Made by a program: the position numbers and the translations under genes | Shown: piece after piece, positions 57,481 through 64,000 of the stretch | Layout: each line of letters begins with the position of its first letter | Position numbering within the stretch: the stretch's first letter is position 1 | The notes under the pieces: model-generated | The model's database searches: none | What the model was told of the DNA's origin: nothing | What the model saw: the letters and a program-made list of their open reading frames with translations, nothing else | From: Polytrichum commune | Lineage: Eukaryota > Streptophyta > Polytrichopsida > Polytrichales > Polytrichaceae | Length of the DNA: 64,000 nucleotides | Direction: 5' to 3' | Assembly (NCBI GenBank): GCA_950295325.1 | Contig: OX485804.1 | Coordinates: 54,052,429-54,116,428, forward strand

Positions 57481-58098
57481 AACAAACAGCAGGCGCCTCG
57501 CAACCCAGCTCCTCCCAATGCTCGCTCATATCCAGCCGCTCCCGCGCAACGGCAACACCAACACCGGCAAGAAGGAAGAAGGCACCGGAACCCGCCCCCG
57601 AACGCCCACGCCAAGTGTCTGCGAGGAAGTTCAAACCCTTGCTCCCTCCCTTGGTGCGTCCTAAAACCTAACCTGCATCCCGTCGCTCACCATACCATGT
57701 CCCTTGCCTGCCTGCCTGCCTGCCTCCCGTCCCTCCAGCCGTACGCACGCACGCACGCCCGCCCGCTCGGTCGCTCCCGCTTAATCCTGCGCGACGTCAC
57801 AAGAGTGCCATTGGTGGTGCCTTGTGGTGCGTGGCTACCGAAGGCGAGGAAGACGAAGAGAAGAAAGAGGAGGCGTTGCAACGAGGGTGAGGAGGCCCAT
57901 GTCCATGGCTATGGCGCTGCAGCGGACGCAAGCAAAAGGAACCAGGGAAGGGAAGGCAAGGGAAGGGAAGGGAGGGGCAGGGCAGGGCAGGGCAGGAAGG
58001 CTGGCACGAAGGGAAGCTCAATGATGACCTCCCTGGCCCATCCCCGAACAACTTAGCTAGGGGGGGGGGGAGTCCGGCTGCTGTGCTGCTGCTGCTTC
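57481..58098. other. GC-rich low-complexity block
   Basis: It contains (TGCC)n near 57,707-57,724, (GCAC)n near 57,743-57,756, AGGGA/GGGCA runs at 57,945-58,000 and an 11-G run at 58,060-58,070. Plus-strand frames of 253 and 269 codons cross it but have no domain, and their residues follow the repeats. No gene is called. Confidence 0.5.
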
Positions 58099-58310
58099 TT
58101 TCTCCCTCCCCCCCCCCCTTTCCCTTCCCCTCTAGGCTCGCTCGCTCTATCGATCATGCCCTCTATTTTTAGATCACATCCTTTTCTTACCACGCTAGGT
58201 GGAGGCCCAGCCCTAAATAGTGGAGAGGCCTCATCTGCTTCTGCTATGTCTATCACCCTCTCCTCTACTTCCCATGAGGCCGATGGGCCTTCTTACGGCT
58301 ACTTTATTGG
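58099..58310 (+). repeat. Duplicated block, copy 1 of a pair with 58,966-59,190
   Basis: From TTTCTCCCTCCC (with an 11-C run at 58,108-58,118) through GCTCGCTCGCTCTAT, CATGCCCTCTATTTTTAGAT, CACATCCTTTTCTTACCAC, TGGAGGCCCAG, TAAATAGTGGAGAGGCCTCA and CTCTACTTCCCATGAGG, this block matches 58,966-59,190 at most positions. The main difference is a short indel in the middle. No frame is conserved between the copies. Confidence 0.85.
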
Positions 58311-58729
58311 CTCTGTTTGTAGGACAAAGACTATGCATCAACTTCTTCGTTTCAAGAGCAAATTTTCTAACCACTTTGCGTTCACACTTGGACGTTACTT
58401 GTTCTTGTTATTTTTGGTCCACTTTATTTAATCTGGACTCTCTCTCTTTGTATATATATATATATACAAAATTGCTCCCTAAAATGCATTGAAAGAAGTC
58501 TAGTTAACTATAGTTATTTTGGCAGTTCTTGATTATTCATTTTAGAGAATTTGAGTGATAAATGAGTAGCTTCAATCCTTGACCCGCATTTGAGAAGAAG
58601 GTGCTCAAAATCCAAGAAAGGTTTGGTATAGTGAATAACCATGGATTGGCATGAGCAAAGTGAACAACTACAATCGTAGTCTTTCATAGTAAAGGACAGA
58701 GCCTCATGGTTCTACCGTGTTCTTGTTTA

Positions 58730-58965
58730 AACTATGGTGAAGGAGTGCACTAGTCGATCATGCCAAAACAAGGTTGGTTCTTTGAGGCAATGGTTGGTTG
58801 GTTCGGCAAACAAGATGAACAATTCTTATAAAATAAATGCCTCAAGTTGGAGTTCTCTGGAGTCAAGGGGTTCTTGTCTGAGGGTTTGAGGTTGCTCAAG
58901 AAACGTGGCCTCCGGAGAACTCCTCTAGCAAAAAAAAGTATGGCTAATGTGTTGATGTTGCTTCT
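58730..58965. mobile_element. Partial copy of the 59.2-59.6 kb inverted-repeat element
   Basis: CTATGGTGAAGGAGTGCACT, AGTCGATCATGCCA, GAGGCAATGGTTGGTTGG, GGAGTTCTCTGGAGTCAA and GAGGTTGCTCAAGAAACGTG match the element at 59,200-59,580 in order and direction. Instead of the element's right half, the copy runs into the duplicated block starting at 58,966. Confidence 0.7.
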
Positions 58966-59190
58966 TTCTCTCCCCCTCCCCCTTTCTTTTTCTTTCCCTT
59001 TCCCTCTAGGTTGGCTCGCTCGCTCGCTCTATCCATCATGCCTTCTATTTTTAGATCACATCCTTTTCTTACCACATTATGTAATCGTAAGGTGGAGGCC
59101 CAGGCCTAAATAGTGGAGAGGCCTCATTTGTTTCTGCTATGTCAATCGCCCTCTCCTCTACTTCCCATGAGGTTGATGGGCCTTAGGGTT
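58966..59190 (+). repeat. Duplicated block, copy 2 of a pair with 58,099-58,310
   Basis: It shares the motif order described for 58,099-58,310, with ATTATGTAATCGTAAGG inserted before the GTGGAGGCCCAG motif. It is inserted between a truncated and a fuller copy of the same mobile element, which suggests it moved with or into that element. Confidence 0.85.
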
Positions 59191-59585
59191 GCTTTAAACT
59201 ATGATGGATGAGTGCACTAGTCGATCATGCCAAGACAAGGTTGGTTATTTGAGGCAATGGTTGGTTGGTTGGTTGGTACGGCAAACAAGATGACCATTTT
59301 TTATAAAATAAATGTCTCGAGTTGGAGTTCTCTGGAGTCAACAGGTTCTTGTCGGAGGGTTTGAGGTTGCTCAAGAAACTTGACCTCCGCAGAACTCCTC
59401 TAGCCAAAAAAAAAATGTTGCCATGTTTGGCAACCATGTCATTTTTTCATCCGTGCTTGAAGTTCTCCATTGGAGAAGTCTTGGTTGTAGTGCAAGTTAT
59501 ACCCCGGGCAATGAAGAACCCATTTTGTAGATAATCATGTTGCTCCATCCCCTAAAAAGTCTTCACCGTAGTCTAAACCAACGCA
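59190..59585 (-). mobile_element. Inverted-repeat element, about 395 bp
   Basis: Its right part (59,363-59,580) is the reverse complement of 1,022-1,240. Its left part (AGTGCACTAGTCGATCATGC and onward) matches 58,750-58,960 in direct orientation. The plus-strand left end AAACTATGATGGATGAGTG and the right end CTTCACCGTAGTCT are roughly complementary (AGACTACGGTGAAG), consistent with short terminal inverted repeats. Non-coding. Confidence 0.6.
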
Positions 59586-59589
59586 TAGA

Positions 59590-59965
59590 TTGCTTAGTTT
59601 TTTTTTACTAGCCCACTTCTCCTAATACATGAGACACATGATAAGTACAATATGGATGGTAAATCCAAATTGAGGCCATGGCCACTTTCCTCCTAATTTC
59701 TGAAGCTCGTATGAAATTCTTATTCATTATCAAGGTGAATATTCTTGTGCTCATATAATGGTCATATAGCTCCCCCCCCCTCCCCCCTTCTTTCTTCTAA
59801 ATTATGTTGACTATCGAACCTAGAATAGCTATCATATTTTGAACACGCATTCCAATCTCTTTTAGATACATGACTTTTTGGTCTGATCTTGGAGCCACAC
59901 CAAACCACATACCATTCAAATATAGGTGTCCTATTAAGAAAAGTAACCAAATAGGGAACCCCTAC
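59590..59965 (-). mobile_element. TAAGGTAAGC-family copy
   Basis: On the minus strand GGACACCTATATTTGAATGG, TATGTGGTTTGGTGTGGCTC, AAAGAGATTGGAATGCGTG, CTAGGTTCGATAGTCAACAT, ATATTCACCTTGATAATGA and TGATTTACCATCC follow the family order. A C-run pair at 59,772-59,787 sits where other copies have GGGGGGACC. About 375 bp, no frame. Confidence 0.7.
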
Positions 59966-61745
59966 TCCTAACCCCAACCCCAATAATGAGATATTGGATG
60001 AGGGAAAACTCCAACCTCATAACCTCCATAGGATTGTGGTTGGGGCCTCAATACTTTCGTATAGTCTTGTTTTCTTCAAGATATGTAGTAAGGGGTGGTC
60101 TTGCTTTGAGCAATACTATCTCATAAACATTAAGAGAGAGAGAAATCTACAGTGGTGCCACATCAAGGGAAAGTTGTGTGTGATTGTGTGTGTGGGGAGC
60201 AAAAACAAAATAATGTAAAATATTTCTTCCATCCCAGGGGTGGACTCTTCATTAGAAACCTAAATGATGTGTGTGGGTTATTATGACATTAAACGCCTCA
60301 TATTCGTGAAGTTTATACATGAAAACAAATGTATACATACTAACAATGTGTTAGAATATATACTCATGTATTTACACTCAACTTTTCAATTTAAAGTGAT
60401 AAATGCCTCCACTATTTATACAAAATCTAAGTCATGAATTAAATAGGCCTTTATTACATATAAAATTTCACTTTCACTTTCCAATGAGAAAGTCATTGAA
60501 CAATTTTTTCATCCATACCATGTAAGTCAATGATTGTATCAAACAAACAAAGACAACAATACACTAATTTAGCCACAATCCGGGGAGCAAAATTTAAGGA
60601 ATTGTCACGAGTGCTCCAAGAGCCTCTAGTTTGTAAAATTCTAGAGTCCAAATGCAAACCCTAACAAGAAAATACATGGTAGTCATTTTAGGATTACGAC
60701 CATATGACATCATTGGATGAGAACATTAATTGGATGGAACTAACACATCTATTGTCAAAAAAAATCTCTAAACCTAAGGGCCCCCTTTTGTACATCTATC
60801 TTTACTTCTTTTTTAATTAATAGCCTTTCTAGATGTACACACTAAAAGAAAAATAATACCTCTCCGTTAAGTAAAACCATGTACACTAACGTCTCAAATT
60901 ACACCCCTTCTTACACTCACGCTAGTTCATACGTGTATGAAGAGTCTAACCCCAAGGCTTTCCTTCCTCTTCTCATCCTCCCATCGTTCCCACCTCATGC
61001 ATTTCTTTCCTTGCACTCATGCATGTTGTGCCCTAGTAAGGGCCACTTCACACACGAGCCAAGTGCCGTGACCATGAAATTGTGAGAGCCCAAAAGAAAG
61101 TGTCGAAAGGCCGTCCCAAGATACCTCCAAAATCATGTAGTGTGGTCACGGACCCTCAAGTGTACTGTGAAGTCATATGTGACCGGGCCCTCAACCAAAT
61201 GCTATTTCAATGAATTTCTATTCATGCATGTCCTCACACATGATAAAAATAGAATAAATCAACGGTTGTGAGCGTTCGGAGTGCCATGGTCTCCCGGTTT
61301 TGTGTTAGACCTACCTCCAAGAGGCGGTTTTTGAAAATAGTCCAAGTGACCATGAAATACGATCCATTCGATGCCATGTAGGAGTCCATATAGCTTTATC
61401 CTCAATTTGTTCATAACTGCCTACACTAATTATCCCAATTAGTGTGTGTTACTTATTCAGAGTTACCTCCAAATAATTTAAGAAAGAGTGAAAATGTTTC
61501 TAGGCACTTGTATGAATAAAACCCCATTGTCACCAGTGTATACCCGTGCATTGCACAGGGGGTTTCCATGGTGGAAAGAGATTGATGTTCTTTTATGCAA
61601 AATAACAAATAGAAACACGTAGGGGACCAAATCATGATGAAGAGTCATGTTGAATGTAAAGATATTGGACAAGGTACTCCAACCTCATAACCTCCATAGG
61701 ATTGTGGTTGAGGCCTCAATAGGGTCTCGATAATTTCCTATGGCC
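59966..61745. other. Intergenic sequence with a repeated 80-bp segment
   Basis: GATATTGGATGAGGG to GGGGCCTCAATACTTTC (59,989-60,053) recurs as GATATTGGACAAGG to GAGGCCTCAATAGGGTC (61,662-61,727). Both hold CCAACCTCATAACCTCCATA. A left arm of the 63,461-63,628 element family is seen at about 61,437-61,470. Next to the second copy, ATGCAAAATAACAAATAG with GGGGACCAAATCATGAT at 61,590-61,640 resembles the fold-back family of the WDR91 introns. No gene is recognised. Confidence 0.5.
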
Positions 61746-63460
61746 TCCTTAACATAATATTATTCAATCATGTGGGTCGGTTCCATGACCCTGGAATATG
61801 TTGTATTGTGTGGGCCTCTAAACAAAGTAAAATTAATCACTTACCATTCACACATTCAAGCTAACACTTGGAAATTTAGGTGAAGTTATAAAATAGTACT
61901 CGTGAAAATGTCACAATCACATGATCTTTTTTTCAAGGCCGACTCAATTTTGAGTCTTGTAGATTGCACTTGAACTTTGGAAAAATTTGCATTTTAGAAC
62001 TAATTTTATATGGGTGCATGTGTTACAAGTTCATAGAGTAAAGAAGAAGTCTATTTCTATCATGAATGTTATGTTTTGATTGCTATCTAAAGTGTTTGAA
62101 GTAACATTCAAGAACATGTGCATTATTCGAGTGAAGTATCCTAAAGAATATTATATATATAGAGAGAGAGATTTTTGGAATTCTTTGTCATTCAAATGTG
62201 CATCGTTACATATCTAAAATGCCCATATCCATTTAGCATTGTCACATTATATTCAAGAGTCTTTTTTCCTCGTTATCACTTGCACACGTTTCTAAGGTGT
62301 TGTAAATAGATAGATAGATAGATAGAAACTCTGGTCCCTTTTTAGCAAGGGGCCGGCGTGAATAAAGTGTCCGTTCATAATGCCAATGACCCGATGCCCA
62401 CCGGACAAGGGGACATTGGGACAATACTACTCTCCCCTTTCGAGGATGGACACTATAGTGACACACCATACTAGTTCCTAGCTAGCCACTAGTGCCTTGA
62501 AGATACCGGAAGAGATGAAATAACCAAGGGTGAACCGGGGAGAACAAAACACGTGCAAGTACTGGCACACACATATACATATATAACTCATTGACGATCT
62601 CGATCGTCCAAAGCATGTGCACATGATCTAATAGGTCCCTACCCCAATATATTAAGCATATCCTTGCCTCATGTACCCCCCCCCGCGCTTGTTGCTAGCA
62701 AGTGTTTTATTTTTTAAAATATTTGTAAGGCTCTCCAAACTAAAAACCCCAATATAACAAGGCCCACATATTAGGGTTAAGAATGAAATGTGAAACCATT
62801 CTTAAACCGAGGGGTAGTGAACATGTAGAACGTGCAATTCAATCACTCCCAATTAACAAGGCATGTACTTTAATTTGTCTTACTAACATGGATGACAATT
62901 CTAAGGTAGAAATAATTTATGTGGGCCACTCTCGTTTTTCTAGTCAGGATGGAAACAATATGACCCAAGATCCCAACGCTTCCCCTAAGTGTTTGTGGAG
63001 ACTTCCAACCAACACCTTGAAATAAAAGTGAGTAGTTGTTTACTAACTCGAGAACGTAGATAGCGGAAAATCAAATAATCAATATGGCTCACACTAATGT
63101 TACACCAATGATTTGGTGGGGTTGAGAATTGATGGGCAATGTAGAGGAATATTGGGACCCACATTAATAGGATAATTTAATGTAATTACAAAACAAATAT
63201 TGAAAAGCCAAAAAAAAATCCAACATTCAAACTTTTTGAAAAGAACACGAGAAATACACATCACTTTAAAGGAATAACATATAGATTTCTTTGCTTTGGT
63301 AAGGCACGACTCATAGTCGAGTCCCTGAAACTTGCTAGACTTGGAGAACTTGGGATTTTGATCATTTGTTTCCAAATGATCCATGTTAGTTGGGACCCGT
63401 CCTCATGATACATATAGCTTTATCCTCATTTTGTTCATAACTTTGCCTACACTAATTATC
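61746..63460. other. Intergenic sequence with an AGAT microsatellite
   Basis: (AGAT)n lies at about 62,309-62,326 and a 9-C run at 62,676-62,684. The short block 62,330-62,470 is more GC-rich but matches no known RNA or protein family. Frames here stay under 100 codons and lack support. Confidence 0.45.
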
Positions 63461-63628
63461 CCAATTAGTGTGTGTTACTTATTCGGAGTTACGTGGTGCA
63501 GTAATGTCTTACTCATGAGTTCGATAAGTTGTTTGGAAATATAGAACATAAATGACTTTGCCTGGTAAAATATTACATTCTCAATAATTATCATTGCATA
63601 ACTCTGAATGGTAACACACACTAATTGG
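63461..63628. mobile_element. MITE-like element, 168 bp with 32-bp inverted repeats
   Basis: The left arm CCAATTAGTGTGTGTTACTT, continuing ATTCGGAGTTAC, pairs with the right arm GCATAACTCTGAATGGTAAC, continuing ACACACTAATTGG, with few mismatches. The interior carries GTCTTACTCATGAGT and CATAAATGACTTTGCCTGG, also seen at 24,930-25,020. No frame. Confidence 0.75.
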
Positions 63629-64000
63629 AAGAATCAATGTACAATAAACCATTCACATGCTCACAACCAAAGATTTAAGGTAGAAAAACAAAAAACGGTG
63701 AATGATCACTACTGGGGCACTAGACTAAACGTAGAATGATTCTTATGTGGACCCAAAATGGCTAATTATATAAGTGGTGGCCCAAAAAAGATGTTGCGAT
63801 AGGTGGGATGCAGTGATTGGCTAGATGGGTGTTGTTTCACACCATTTGCAATCACTTTTGGATGCCATTGAGTTCATCATTTGTGTGCAATTGTATGCAA
63901 AGTAGGCTATTTTGATGCTCAAATTAGGAAGACTCTACTATACAAGTAGGGGGTGTCACTTGTTTGCCTCTTTGGGAAAATGGAGCTTATTATTTACATG
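63629..64000. other. Intergenic sequence to the right edge
   Basis: I see no gene, RNA or repeat that I can name in this last stretch. Confidence 0.4.

Noticed and set aside
56910..58056. Plus-strand open frames of 253 and 269 codons
   Set aside because: They cross short tandem repeats and GC-rich low-complexity DNA. Residues follow the repeats (Cys/Pro/Leu/Ser runs), two frames are open at once, and no domain is visible.

Overview
This 64 kb window is nuclear DNA of a land plant. Two split genes with canonical plant exon/intron structure sit in AT-rich, repeat-dense, gene-poor sequence. The repeat style (short inverted-repeat elements, a decayed hAT transposase, a probable solo LTR, long G/C homopolymer runs) and the sparse genes suggest a large genome. 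A fern, lycophyte or bryophyte is possible, but the sequence does not fix the species.

Layout. Positions 1-26,100 hold no gene I can support. They contain a 151-bp tandem repeat that ends in an inverted half copy (541-1,010), several inverted-repeat (MITE-like) elements, a minisatellite (7,660-8,090), duplicated blocks and simple repeats. Positions 26,378-37,372 (+) carry a complete WDR91-type WD40 gene, reconstructed here as 17 coding exons and 661 codons. Its introns are colonised by at least three repeat families. Intron 3 has the hallmarks of a minor-spliceosome (U12-type) AT-AC intron. Intron 16 contains an antisense 5S-rRNA-like segment next to a repeat that also occurs in intron 13. 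Positions 42,422-47,280 (-) hold a broken hAT transposase gene, split by a 2.0 kb block with TGTAA...TTACA ends that looks like a solo LTR. Positions 49,482-55,258 (-) carry a complete ARID plus alpha-crystallin (Hsp20-like) nuclear protein gene, reconstructed as 11 coding exons and 764 codons, with an acidic N-terminal half and a four-residue-period repeat. Positions 57,200-64,000 contain GC-rich low-complexity sequence, duplicated blocks and further copies of the same mobile families.

The two host genes are unrelated in function (endosomal WD40 protein; chromatin/DNA-binding protein) and show no operon-like relationship. The remaining structure comes mostly from mobile elements, including a family of about 375 bp with TAAGGTAAGC ends and copies on both strands across the window. 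Exon boundaries were set by reading-frame continuity, splice consensus and remembered family sequence patterns. No database search was run.
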